From CAZJGG01 sp964545475 (GTDB taxonomy: Bacteria; Bacillota; Clostridia; Lachnospirales; JAISER01): DNA of 64,000 nucleotides. Below are positions 8,539 to 17,045 of the stretch, piece by piece. The notes beneath the pieces are model-generated. The model made no database searches, had not been told where the DNA came from, and saw only the letters and a list, made by a program, of their open reading frames with translations. The stretch covers positions 28,814-92,813 of the forward strand of contig CAZJGG010000001.1 in assembly GCA_964545475.1 (NCBI GenBank). Reading direction: 5' to 3'. The position numbers were made by a program, and so were the translations under genes. Numbering within the stretch: the first letter of the stretch is position 1; each line of letters starts with the position of its first letter.

Positions 8539-8714
8539 ATGATCTTTTGTTTACTCCTGTTTTAGCCGGGCACTGGAAACAGCATGAGCTTTGGGATGGC
8601 ACGTACACTCTTGACGATTTGTTGGACATAGTTGAGGTACTACAAGTTAAGGCTGAAAACGAACGAAGAGCTAACGAAGCTGCCGAAACGGAGGCGAAGA
8701 TAAGAAATGGCTAG
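8035..8714 (+). CDS. Tail assembly chaperone, -1 frameshifted extended product (G-T type)
   Basis: Reading 8035-8469, slipping back one base and continuing at 8469 to the stop ending at 8714 gives about 226 residues. The downstream part (RRKPLEFNIEASCGYIV and onward to EAETEAKIRNG) is an open frame with no ribosome site of its own; its only start candidate is a GTG at 8448 lying inside the upstream gene. Such overlap between tube and tape-measure genes is a conserved feature of phage chaperone pairs. The tape measure gene starts at 8707, overlapping this frame's end by 8 bases. Confidence 0.75.
8463..8469 (+). other. Programmed -1 ribosomal frameshift site (T TTT TTC)
   Basis: In the chaperone frame the codons are GGT TTT TTC GAC, giving the heptamer T TTT TTC at 8463-8469, an X XXY YYZ slippery sequence. 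Slippage by -1 enters the open frame that ends at 8714. A 12-base palindrome TTCAATATTGAA lies about 18 bases downstream and may form a weak stimulatory stem. Confidence 0.8.
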
Positions 8715-11229
8715 CAACATACTATCAGAATACCTTGTAAAGCTTGGCATTAAAGATGACCTCTCTAATAAACTTAAAGATATTTTGAGTAAATCATCTC
8801 AAGAAGTAAATCTTTTTGCTAAAGGTTTTGTTATTGCAGGTGGAGCTGTAGCCAGTCTTCTAGTCGCCGCCAATACAGGTATAGCAAAATTTGCTACAAA
8901 CCTTGTTAAATCAGATGATGAGCTTACAAAATATGCAAAATCTATAAACAAAAGCAAAGAAGAGGCTTTTAAACTAAAAACTTCGCTTGATGCCATGGGT
9001 AAATCTATGGATGAAATTAAAAAGAGTGCAGAGCTTACTACAGTCTTTAAACAGCTCCAAAGGGATGCCGAAGGTATTAAGCCTCCTGATATGTCTGAAG
9101 GTCTAAAACAAGTAAAAGAAATTCAGACTGAGTTTGTGCGCCTAAAGCAATCCGGAAGCTACGCAATCCAGTGGGTAGGCCATTATTTACTAAAATACTT
9201 GCAGCAACCCATGACAAAGATGAAAGAGATATTTGGAGGCTTAAACGATTCTGTAATAAAAAACATGCCTAAATGGTCGGAAAAAATAGCTTCCGTCATG
9301 GCTTCTTTTGTTAGGCTTGGATTGACTGTTATACGAGGAGCATCTGCAATATTTAATGCTGTAAAGCAAATTTTTGATATGATTCCTAAAGAGATAAAGA
9401 TTGTGGGGGGAGCGTTGGCTGCCCTTGCTTTGTTTATACGTGCAGGACCTATAGGAAAGTTAATAACAATTATTTCACTTGCTTTGTTACTTCTTGAGGA
9501 TTTTTATACATACCTTGATGGCGGTGATGCTTTACTAGGAGGTATTTGGCAAAAGCTAATAGACATCTGGAAAGTGCTTAAAGATAGTGGTGTTTTAGAA
9601 GCATTTAGGAATGGATTTGTAAATGCTTTAAATCTTATTGTAGAAAAAGCTACCGCTGTAATAGACATATTAAATAAATTCGGTTTAACTGATAAGATAA
9701 TTAAAGGACTATTGATTACATTTCTTGGTTTTAAAGGTGTTGATATTGTAACAAATAAATTAAACGCCTTTGCCAAAATATTAGGCAGTATATCAAATAC
9801 AAATAAAACAGGTAAAATTGCAGGGCTTTCAAAAGCCTTTGGAAATGTCGTAAAGTCTATTCCTAAAGTACCGCCATTCGTCTTGTGGATTGTAGGCATA
9901 ACCGCATTAATAGGTATACTTGCTTTACTTTTTAAAAATAAAGAAAAAGTTCAAGAATTTATAAATGTCATTAAAGAAAAGACTAGAGAATTTTTAAATA
10001 AGTTAACTGAAATGCTTCCAGAACTTGTCCGAATAGGTGCAGAAATTGTTAATTTTTTAATAGAAGGCGCAATGCAGATACTGCCACAGCTTATAGATGC
10101 CGGTATTAAAATTCTCACGTTTTTAATAAAAGGATTTATTAGGACCTTACCAAAGATTATTAGTACTGTTTTAGTTTTAATTAATAAAATATTATCTACC
10201 CTAATTCAACACCTTCCAATGATTGTGCAGGCTGGCATAAATATTATTATGGCATTAATCAATGGAATATTGAGTATTTTACCTGCATTAATAGAAGCTA
10301 CAATTCAGCTTGTTATGGCAATATTAGATGCGATTATTAGTAATCTTCCATTTATAATTGAAGCTGGTATTCAAATATTACTTGCACTGATAAACGGAAT
10401 CATACTGATCTTACCTCAGTTAACTGAGGCTGCAATAAACCTTATAATCACAATAATAAAAGCATTAGTTGAAAACTTGCCAACGATAATTGAAACTGGC
10501 ATAAAAATTCTCATTGCCCTGATTAATGGTATTGTAAAAGCTATACCAAAACTTGTTGCTGCTATGCCTAAAATTGTTAAAGCTATTCTTAATGGATTAA
10601 AGATATTAAGCGTGGAACTTTTGAAACTTGGAGCAGATTTAGTAAGAATGCTTTGGGAAGGCATTCTTTCAATGGGTTCGTGGATTGGAGGCAAAGTCAG
10701 CGGGTTTTTTAAAGATTTATTTAATAAACAGAAGATTGAGGCAGAAGTCGAAACCATAAACGCTAACGACCCAAAACCAAAACCATCCCCAAGTCCTGTC
10801 TCAGGCGGGGCTAGGGGTTACGCAGATGGTGGAATCGTAGACAAAGAGCAAATAGCCCATATTGCAGAGGGTAACAAACCAGAAGCGATTATCCCTCTAA
10901 CAAAACCTAATAGAGCCAGAGAATTATTGTCTGGTGCAATGAATTATTTGGGAATGGATAATAAGGATAAACTCTCGCAAAAAATAGCTATGCTCACACA
11001 ATTTACTGAAAAAGCTTATAACAAGCTTAATACCTTAGATGCTGGGTTAAATCAAAACTCAAGCTACTTATATACAACAAACAATACCGCTACAAACTAT
11101 TATAATATTGAAATGCCAAGCAACTATACTATAAATGATGTGTCTGGCAGACCAGAGGCAATATCACAAGCAGTTGATAGGACTGCACAGATAAGGTTAA
11201 GAAACTTGCAGGGTGTTTTAAATACTTAA
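8707..11229 (+). CDS. Tail tape measure protein
   Basis: 840 residues, the largest phage gene here. Residues ~1-200 are helical and polar with hydrophobic anchors; residues ~435-640 contain four or five imperfect repeats of about 43 residues built on LPxIIxAGIxIL and ALINGI motifs; residues ~700-760 are a flexible Pro/Gly linker with a GGARGYADGGIV loop seen in many tape measures. It sets tail length (by the usual ~0.15 nm per residue, roughly 125 nm, an inference) and is ejected during infection. ATG 8707 overlaps the end of the frameshifted chaperone gene. Confidence 0.85.
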   Translation: MASNILSEYLVKLGIKDDLSNKLKDILSKSSQEVNLFAKGFVIAGGAVASLLVAANTGIAKFATNLVKSDDELTKYAKSINKSKEEAFKLKTSLDAMGKSMDEIKKSAELTTVFKQLQRDAEGIKPPDMSEGLKQVKEIQTEFVRLKQSGSYAIQWVGHYLLKYLQQPMTKMKEIFGGLNDSVIKNMPKWSEKIASVMASFVRLGLTVIRGASAIFNAVKQIFDMIPKEIKIVGGALAALALFIRAGPIGKLITIISLALLLLEDFYTYLDGGDALLGGIWQKLIDIWKVLKDSGVLEAFRNGFVNALNLIVEKATAVIDILNKFGLTDKIIKGLLITFLGFKGVDIVTNKLNAFAKILGSISNTNKTGKIAGLSKAFGNVVKSIPKVPPFVLWIVGITALIGILALLFKNKEKVQEFINVIKEKTREFLNKLTEMLPELVRIGAEIVNFLIEGAMQILPQLIDAGIKILTFLIKGFIRTLPKIISTVLVLINKILSTLIQHLPMIVQAGINIIMALINGILSILPALIEATIQLVMAILDAIISNLPFIIEAGIQILLALINGIILILPQLTEAAINLIITIIKALVENLPTIIETGIKILIALINGIVKAIPKLVAAMPKIVKAILNGLKILSVELLKLGADLVRMLWEGILSMGSWIGGKVSGFFKDLFNKQKIEAEVETINANDPKPKPSPSPVSGGARGYADGGIVDKEQIAHIAEGNKPEAIIPLTKPNRARELLSGAMNYLGMDNKDKLSQKIAMLTQFTEKAYNKLNTLDAGLNQNSSYLYTTNNTATNYYNIEMPSNYTINDVSGRPEAISQAVDRTAQIRLRNLQGVLNT

Positions 11230-11253
11230 TGCAAACATATAGACACGATTATT

Positions 11254-11281
11254 TTGTTGTGTTAGTATTGATTTATATTAT
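11254..11281 (+). promoter_or_regulatory. Candidate promoter of the stalk-domain moron gene
   Basis: TTGTTG (11254-11259), 16 bases, then TATTAT (11276-11281), followed by GGAGGGG and the GTG start at 11299. It lies in one of the few real gaps of the late operon. Matches to consensus are moderate and the DNA is AT-rich, so this is tentative. Confidence 0.4.
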
Positions 11282-11298
11282 ATTTTGGAGGGGTAAGT

Positions 11299-11826
11299 GT
11301 GAAAAATGGTATTAAAGGGTTCATTGTCGGTTTATTTGTAAGCGTTGTAGGGGTTGCCACTGCATTTGCTTCTGGAGGTATAAGAACGGCAGAGTTCAAC
11401 TCCAACAAGGTCATTTTCAACGGAAAGCAACTAGATTTATCTTCCCAACAACTTATATCTGTTGTTAAGGACGGCGAATCAAGCGTTAGTAACTATATGC
11501 CTGTAAGGGCTGTTTTGGAACAGATGGGCTATAATGTAGGTTGGGATTCACCGACAAACAGCATAACCATATCACATAATAAGATTGGTTTAGATGACAT
11601 CATTGAGGATAGCGGAGTTACACTTAGACAGATGTTACTTAGAGAAGGTCATCGCATTGATCTCAATACTATTAAAAACTTAGAATCTTATAGTGACCTA
11701 GAGTTTTTTAGTAGCGTATTAGAGCCTGAAATGCTTGCGATACTAATTGTCGATGACTACATAACATGGAAAGATGAAGGAGAATCACTTTTTTCTGATA
11801 TATGGGAGAATTTTTATATTAATTAA
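11299..11826 (+). CDS. Secreted stalk-domain (copper amine oxidase N-like) protein, phage moron
   Basis: 175 residues beginning at GTG 11299 with GGAGGGG five bases before it. Residues 1-25 are a signal peptide (Lys, hydrophobic core, then AFASGG). Residues ~30-95 form a stalk domain (YMPVRAVLEQMGYNVGWDS is the signature), a cell-envelope module and not an oxidase. The C-terminal 80 residues are acidic, helical and unrecognised. Unlike its neighbours it is flanked by a candidate promoter and a strong terminator and is out of place between tape measure and baseplate genes. I infer a lysogenic-conversion gene expressed from the prophage; function unknown. Confidence 0.65.
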   Translation: MKNGIKGFIVGLFVSVVGVATAFASGGIRTAEFNSNKVIFNGKQLDLSSQQLISVVKDGESSVSNYMPVRAVLEQMGYNVGWDSPTNSITISHNKIGLDDIIEDSGVTLRQMLLREGHRIDLNTIKNLESYSDLEFFSSVLEPEMLAILIVDDYITWKDEGESLFSDIWENFYIN

Positions 11827-11831
11827 ATTAA

Positions 11832-11859
11832 AACACTCGCTTGATTGCGAGTGTTTTTT
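11832..11859 (+). terminator. Rho-independent terminator after the moron gene
   Basis: AACACTCGC (11832-11840), six-base loop, GCGAGTGTT (11847-11855), then T-run to 11859. A perfect 9-bp stem followed by U-tract. Because the late genes continue on the same strand, late transcription must read through it, perhaps by antitermination. Confidence 0.85.
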
Positions 11860-11873
11860 GATGGAGGCGTACA

Positions 11874-12470
11874 GTGGCTGAATACAATAAATCCCCACAC
11901 GGTCAAGATGACGTATCCCAGCTAATAAGTGTAAAAACTAATATAAGCGGTTATTTCTTCGATGCATTCTTAAAACTTGACCACAGCAGTAAACTAAAAA
12001 TAACAGAACACCCGGTTGAGGAAGGCGCAAACATAGCCGACCATGCATATGTAGAACCACAATCTCTAACTATGGAAATAGGCATGTCTGATGTTTGCAC
12101 AAGTTATGTAGATGGTCAGTTTAATCAGAGCTACACTCGTTCAGTATCAGCTTTCGACACATTGAAAACATTACAGGAAAAAAGAGAGCCTTTAACTGTA
12201 CACACACGTTTAAAGACGTATGAAAATATGCTTATTGAAACAATAACCGTACCAGACGATTATATGACACTAAATGGTCTTCGTGCTACAATTGGGCTTA
12301 GGGAAATAATAGTAGCAAAAGTAAAAACGGTTGCAATGCCGAACAGAACGAGTGCAAAGCCACAAAAAACAGGGGAGACAAAGAAAGGCACAGTTACTCC
12401 TGTTAATAATTCGGTTATTCGTGATATATCAAATTTATTTACCAGAAACAGCGGTAGAAACAAGGAATGA
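11874..12470 (+). CDS. Dit-like baseplate protein
   Basis: 198 residues, GTG start at 11874 behind GGAGG. The N-terminal ~120 residues (ISVKTNISGYFFDAFLKLDH, HPVEEGANIADHAYVEP) match the Dit-like phage tail protein N-terminal domain that forms the hub ring joining tube to baseplate. The C-terminal ~50 residues are a basic, Pro/Thr-rich flexible tail. It heads the baseplate block and follows the moron insertion. Confidence 0.65.
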   Translation: MAEYNKSPHGQDDVSQLISVKTNISGYFFDAFLKLDHSSKLKITEHPVEEGANIADHAYVEPQSLTMEIGMSDVCTSYVDGQFNQSYTRSVSAFDTLKTLQEKREPLTVHTRLKTYENMLIETITVPDDYMTLNGLRATIGLREIIVAKVKTVAMPNRTSAKPQKTGETKKGTVTPVNNSVIRDISNLFTRNSGRNKE

Positions 12471-12474
12471 TTTT

Positions 12475-12819
12475 ATGTATTTTGAGATACCTCTAACGTC
12501 AGATCCTAACCAAAGCTTTAGATGTACAATTCCGGTTAATGATAACAACATGACATTTGTTTTTGACATAAGGTACAATTCAATAGCCGAGTATTGGGTT
12601 ATGACAATAACTGACGATTTAACAGGTGAAATTTTAATTGATTCATTACCTCTAATTGCTGGAGAATATCCAACGATAAATATTTTAAGTGGATATGAAC
12701 ATTTACGAATTGGCAGTGCATATATCGTTAAGAGCAACCCGGACAATTTGTCAGTATGCCCTAATGATTTAAATTTAGGTACAGATTTTATTCTTGTTTG
12801 GGGTGACAATGATGAGTGA
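12475..12819 (+). CDS. Baseplate plug protein (Pam3 gp18-like)
   Basis: 114 residues starting MYFEIPLTSDPNQSF. The tight beta pattern (FRCTIPVNDNNMTFVFDIRY, then TITDDLTGEILIDSLPLIAG) is that of the small plug protein of compact contractile baseplates such as cyanophage Pam3. I start at ATG 12475, eight bases after AAGGA; a longer in-frame extension to 12331 only overlaps the upstream gene in another frame. Its end overlaps the hub gene start by 8 bases. Confidence 0.65.
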   Translation: MYFEIPLTSDPNQSFRCTIPVNDNNMTFVFDIRYNSIAEYWVMTITDDLTGEILIDSLPLIAGEYPTINILSGYEHLRIGSAYIVKSNPDNLSVCPNDLNLGTDFILVWGDNDE

Positions 12820-13726
12820 TATAGATGGTAATGCTCTGTTTGGCAGACGATATAAAGTAATTATTGGCACAGGCTCAAATGGTTTTGACGTTTCGGAGCT
12901 TAGGTGCACTTTTCAAATAGAAAAGAGCATGGCTGAAACACCAAACTATTCCGAAATAACCATATACAATCTATCTCCACAAACAGAAAATATACTCATA
13001 AAAACAGGCAATAGGGTTTTGCTTGAAGCTGGCTATGAAGGTCCTCAATATGGTTTAATATTTGACGGTGAGGTTGTGCAGCCTTTAAGGGAACGTGAAA
13101 ACGGACTTACGTATAAGCTAACGCTTGTCTCCCAAGATGGCGACAAATTCCTTAATGACGGGATTGTAAATGCTTCTTACTCCGCAGGACAAACTCCCCG
13201 AACAATAGCTAATCAAGTTACAAGCGGAGCGACTAATCCAATACAAATTGATAGTATATCTGAAAACTTAGAAGATAAAAAGCTTGTTAGAGGCAAAGTT
13301 GTATTTGGGCTTGCACGTGATTATTTAAGGCAAATTGCAAAGACTGAACAGGCGGCTTTTTATGTAAATGACGGAAAGGTTAATATTGTTAAAGCGACAG
13401 ACGTGCCAAAAGGCAGAATTATTGATTTATCTCCTTCAAGCGGACTCATTGGAGATGTCCAGCAGACCGAAAACGGCGTTAAAGCAAAATGCTTATTGAA
13501 CCCTTTGCTTAACATAAATTCTTTTGTGAATATTGATAATAGTTATGTAAGACAACAGAAAGCAAGCAGAGGGGCACAGCCTAAACAGGTGCATTATGAT
13601 GGTGTGTATAGAATTATTAGCCTAACTCATACAGGTGATACCCGAGGCGCAACATGGTATACCGAATTTGAAGGCGTTTCACAACCTGGGAAAACACCAA
13701 ATACAGGGAAATCTATGAGAGGGTGA
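12812..13726 (+). CDS. Baseplate hub protein
   Basis: 304 residues. The start ATG 12812 has GGGGTGA five bases upstream. The early RRYKVIIGTGSNGFDVSELR and IEKSMAETPNYSEITIYNLS are typical of hub proteins of the Pam3 / phage XkdQ-like type that connect tube end to spike. The C-terminal third carries the NSFVNIDNSYVRQQK and RIISLTHTGDTRG beta segments common to this group. It is followed 4 bases later by the spike gene. Confidence 0.65.
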   Translation: MSDIDGNALFGRRYKVIIGTGSNGFDVSELRCTFQIEKSMAETPNYSEITIYNLSPQTENILIKTGNRVLLEAGYEGPQYGLIFDGEVVQPLRERENGLTYKLTLVSQDGDKFLNDGIVNASYSAGQTPRTIANQVTSGATNPIQIDSISENLEDKKLVRGKVVFGLARDYLRQIAKTEQAAFYVNDGKVNIVKATDVPKGRIIDLSPSSGLIGDVQQTENGVKAKCLLNPLLNINSFVNIDNSYVRQQKASRGAQPKQVHYDGVYRIISLTHTGDTRGATWYTEFEGVSQPGKTPNTGKSMRG

Positions 13727-13730
13727 GAAA

Positions 13731-14477
13731 ATGGGACTTGATGTTGGAATTGGACAAAAAATAGCCGAAGGTGAAGAGCAACAACGCAGAGCCATTGATA
13801 ACGCCTTGGCGAATGCTCGGTTTTCAATGCCCGGGGAAATTGTTGATTTTGACGAAACAAAACAAACCGCAACGGTGCAACCACTCATAAAAGAAAGAGT
13901 AGATGACAAATGGGAGCAACTTCCCCAGTTATTAGACGTGCCTTGTTTCTTTCCCCGTGCTGGCGGTTATTGCGTAACGTTTCCGGTTAAACCTAGTGAC
14001 GAATGCTTAGTTATTTTTGGCGATATGTGCCTAGATTCGTGGTGGCAATCCAGTGGTGTGCAAACACAGCTTGAAATGCGCCGTCATGATTTATCTGATG
14101 CCATGGCTCTTCTTGGTATAACAAGTGTACCAAAAGCCGTAGAGGATTACTCTACAAATTCAATGCGTTTACGTAATGAAGATAACGATGCTTATTTTGA
14201 AATATGCGATGATAAAATAATGAATATTTATTGCGCTGAAACTATAAACGTCGAAACTCAAAAAGACTTAAATGTTAAAGCCGCTCAAAACATCAATGTT
14301 TTAGCAGAAGCTCAAATAAACATCACTGCACAATCTGATATTACAGTTAAATCAAGCGCAAGTATTAACGTTGAATCGTCTGGCGACATGCACTTAAAAT
14401 CTAGTGGTGAGATAACTGTTGAAAGCGGAGGAAAAATGAAGCTTAAAGGTGTGAAAGTTGATATTAATGAAGGATAG
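13731..14477 (+). CDS. Baseplate spike protein (Gp138-type membrane-puncturing, gpV-like)
   Basis: 248 residues. The N-terminal ~125 residues hold an OB-fold-like domain (ANARFSMPGEIVDFDETKQT, then DECLVIFGDMCLDSWWQSSG) typical of Gp138/Mu gp45 spikes. From about residue 170 it turns into a regular strand repeat (NVETQKDLNVKAAQNINVLA, ITVKSSASINVESSGDMHLK), as in a trimeric beta-helix needle. It punctures the target envelope with the PAAR tip encoded next. Confidence 0.75.
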   Translation: MGLDVGIGQKIAEGEEQQRRAIDNALANARFSMPGEIVDFDETKQTATVQPLIKERVDDKWEQLPQLLDVPCFFPRAGGYCVTFPVKPSDECLVIFGDMCLDSWWQSSGVQTQLEMRRHDLSDAMALLGITSVPKAVEDYSTNSMRLRNEDNDAYFEICDDKIMNIYCAETINVETQKDLNVKAAQNINVLAEAQINITAQSDITVKSSASINVESSGDMHLKSSGEITVESGGKMKLKGVKVDINEG

Positions 14478-14485
14478 GTGATTTT

Positions 14486-14776
14486 ATGCCAGAAGCTGCA
14501 AGACTAGGTGACAAAAGCACCGGTCATGATGATTGCGCCCCAACAGCATTAGTTACGGGTAGCCCAAACGTATTTATTAATGGAAAACCAGCTGCAAGAG
14601 TATCAGACAAATTTGCTTCCCACGGTTGCGATGAACATCCCCCACATCAGGATGAAGTAATTCAAGGAAGCTCTACAGTATTTATTAATGGGCTTCCGGC
14701 TGCTAGAAAAGGTGACAAGCTTAAAATAGCTGGGACAATAGCAGAAGGAAGCCCAAACGTTTTTATAGGTGGTTGA
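14486..14776 (+). CDS. PAAR-domain spike tip protein
   Basis: 96 residues, a single PAAR module. Visible features are MPEAARLGDKSTGHDDC at the start, two VFINGxPAAR repeats, and a His/Cys set (H15, C18, H49, C50, H53 by approximate count) able to bind a metal ion at the tip. PAAR proteins cap the beta-helical spike of contractile systems. The gene follows the spike gene by 8 bases. Confidence 0.85.
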   Translation: MPEAARLGDKSTGHDDCAPTALVTGSPNVFINGKPAARVSDKFASHGCDEHPPHQDEVIQGSSTVFINGLPAARKGDKLKIAGTIAEGSPNVFIGG

Positions 14777-14777
14777 T

Positions 14778-15155
14778 ATGAAATACAGAGCTTTAGACGA
14801 AAAAGAAGATTATTCTTTTGGGACAAACAAGTTTTATACAAAAGTTGAAGCTGTGGCTCAAGCTATTTTAACTCGAATGCGGCTTTTATACGGAGAATGG
14901 TGGGAAAACACCGAAGATGGTTTACCGTTGTTTGAAAAAATATTAGGCACGTTTGGCGGTGCCGAAAACAAGAACGCTGTTGACTTAATCATAAGCGAAC
15001 GCATTCTTGGGACAGAGGGAGTTACAGAAATCATAAGCTTTGAAAGTACTTTTTTAAATAGAATTTACAGTGCACAATGCGTAGTTAATACCGTTTACGG
15101 TCAAGCTACGCTTTTTATTTCTGAAAATGCAAAGGCTGTGGAGGTGAAGTACTAA
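14778..15155 (+). CDS. Baseplate wedge protein (gp25/gpW-like)
   Basis: 125 residues. TKVEAVAQAILTRMRLLYGEWWENTEDGLP is, in parts, the signature of the gp25-like wedge/sheath-initiator family, and the protein contains the usual IxSERI and ITEI segments. ATG 14778 follows AGGTGG; a GTG at 14769 overlapping the previous stop is also in frame. Its stop overlaps the start of the J gene (TAATG). Confidence 0.75.
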   Translation: MKYRALDEKEDYSFGTNKFYTKVEAVAQAILTRMRLLYGEWWENTEDGLPLFEKILGTFGGAENKNAVDLIISERILGTEGVTEIISFESTFLNRIYSAQCVVNTVYGQATLFISENAKAVEVKY

Positions 15156-16342
15156 TGTCTTATTTTGCTCCGTATATAGACGAATCCGGCTTTCATATGC
15201 CCACCTATAACGACATAAAATTCCATTTGCTTGAAGAGGCTAGGAGAATATTCGGGCAAGACATTTATTTAGAAAACGACAGCCAAGATTATGAATTTAT
15301 ATCTCTTATGGCTGATAAACTTCATGACACATTTTTAACCGCACAGCTTGTGTATAATAACCGCTCTCCTGCTACAGCAATTGGAGGGGCTTTAGACGGG
15401 TTAGTCATGTTAAACGGTTTAAAACGCAAAAGGGCTACTAAAAGCACTTGCGAAGTTGTTTTAACAGGAACAGCTGATACCAAGATTGTTAATGGGATAA
15501 TTGCAGACAGCTATAACATTAACTGGGATTTACCCCCGGAAGTAATTATTCCTGAAAGCAAGACATTAAATGTTTTAGCTACTTGTCAAAAATATGGACC
15601 TAATCCAGCAGCAATCGGTCAATTAAGCAGAATTATAACACCAACCGAGGGTTGGTTAAGCGTAACTAACCTTGTGCCTGCTATTATGGGTCAATCAGTT
15701 GAAGGTCAAGAGGAACTACGAGCAAGGCAAACAATAAGCACAGCTAAACCATCACGCACTGTTATTGAAGGTACAATTGGCGGCATTGCGGAAATCCCCG
15801 ATGTTACACGCTATCGGGTTTACGAAAACGATACAAACGTTCCCGACAAAAACACTATTCCTGGGCACTCTATTTGTGCCGTTGTCGAAGGCGGCAAGGA
15901 TTATGACATAGCTAATGAAATATACTTACGCAAAACTCCCGGGTGCGGTACGTATGGCGACATAATTATTAACGTAGAAACAGGAGTTGGCGACACAATA
16001 CTAAAAACAATGCCTATTAAATTTTTCAGACCAAAATATTGTGATATTTACGTGACTGCCACTGTAAAGCAATTGCCGGGCTATGTTACATCAATTACAG
16101 ACAAAATAAAAGAAAACATTAGCACTTACTTAAACAGTCTGCAAATTGGTGAAATTTTAACTGTGTCGGCATTGTGGGGAGTTTCTCTTCAAGCTATGCC
16201 CTCGCTGTCCACGCCTCTATTTTCAATTATTTCAGTAACAGCAGGAACAGAGCAGGATAAACAAGATACCACTGATATTGATATACTTTTTAACAATGTT
16301 ACAAAGGGTGATATAAATAACATTACCGTTAATGTAGTATAA
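15155..16342 (+). CDS. Baseplate protein J (gp47-like)
   Basis: 395 residues. This has the baseplate J layout: an N-terminal helical wedge region (DGFHMPTYNDI-type start, then IFGQDIYLENDSQDYEF), a central beta domain (AxIGGALDGLVMLNGLKRK, EGQEELRAR) and C-terminal TATVKQLPGY followed by LQIGEILTVSALW. It is the main wedge protein fixing fibres to the hub. It overlaps gp25-like by one base and precedes the DUF2612 gene by 12. Confidence 0.8.
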   Translation: MSYFAPYIDESGFHMPTYNDIKFHLLEEARRIFGQDIYLENDSQDYEFISLMADKLHDTFLTAQLVYNNRSPATAIGGALDGLVMLNGLKRKRATKSTCEVVLTGTADTKIVNGIIADSYNINWDLPPEVIIPESKTLNVLATCQKYGPNPAAIGQLSRIITPTEGWLSVTNLVPAIMGQSVEGQEELRARQTISTAKPSRTVIEGTIGGIAEIPDVTRYRVYENDTNVPDKNTIPGHSICAVVEGGKDYDIANEIYLRKTPGCGTYGDIIINVETGVGDTILKTMPIKFFRPKYCDIYVTATVKQLPGYVTSITDKIKENISTYLNSLQIGEILTVSALWGVSLQAMPSLSTPLFSIISVTAGTEQDKQDTTDIDILFNNVTKGDINNITVNVV

Positions 16343-16354
16343 GGCAGGGATTTT

Positions 16355-17029
16355 ATGCTTGATAAATCATATTACTTAAACCGTGTACCTCCACAGCACC
16401 GCAGACCAAAATTTATGAGTTGGCTTACAAAACACATTGATATAGCAGATGATGCAGTAAACGCCATTGAAACGATAAGCCCTAAATTTGAAATAGAAAC
16501 CGCTGTTGGGGCGCAACTTGATGTTACCGGCGTTATTGTTGGAAGAAAACGTTTGTTAAACTTTGAACCCCCCAATGGGTTATCACCAGTTTTGGATGAT
16601 GATTTATATAGAACATTACAAAAAGCCAAAATAAGCATAAACAACTGGAACGGCACAATACCCGGAATGTACGAACTATGGAATAACCTTTTTCCCTATT
16701 TTAGCGTTATTGTGGAAGACAATCAGGACATGAGCATGAATGTTAAGATTGTAGGCGATACGTTGGTTTTAGAAAGAGAATTAATGTCAAGAGGTTATAT
16801 AACCCCAAAGCCTGAGGGTGTAAGAATTAACTATAGCTTTGTTGTTCCCAGCTATGAAATAAATACACAAATTTTTGTTGGTGGAGCTGAAATAGGCGAT
16901 ATTTCATATGTAACTTTGCCTTCTATAATACGCACTAAACATAGTTTTGATAAAGTAACAATATATGCCGGTGGCTACACAATGAAAGATTATACATATG
17001 CGTTTATAGATGCAAAGCCTATAAACTAG
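16355..17029 (+). CDS. Baseplate/fibre connector (DUF2612 family)
   Basis: 224 residues. The QLDVTGVIVGRKRLLNF and LDDDLYRTLQKAKISINNWN segments match DUF2612, which follows gpJ in compact contractile phages, equivalent to gpI of P2. It likely links baseplate wedges to the fibres encoded next. No enzymatic motif. Confidence 0.7.
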   Translation: MLDKSYYLNRVPPQHRRPKFMSWLTKHIDIADDAVNAIETISPKFEIETAVGAQLDVTGVIVGRKRLLNFEPPNGLSPVLDDDLYRTLQKAKISINNWNGTIPGMYELWNNLFPYFSVIVEDNQDMSMNVKIVGDTLVLERELMSRGYITPKPEGVRINYSFVVPSYEINTQIFVGGAEIGDISYVTLPSIIRTKHSFDKVTIYAGGYTMKDYTYAFIDAKPIN

Positions 17030-17045
17030 CAGCGGAGGTGAAAAA

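Noticed and set aside
8448..8714. Independent gene downstream of the chaperone
   Set aside because: Only a GTG without ribosome site inside the upstream gene; better explained by -1 frameshifting.
11299..11826. Copper amine oxidase
   Set aside because: The domain name comes from an N-terminal accessory module; no catalytic domain is present.
12331..12474. N-terminal extension of the plug protein
   Set aside because: Overlaps the Dit-like gene in another frame; the ATG at 12475 has a proper ribosome site and the family starts there.
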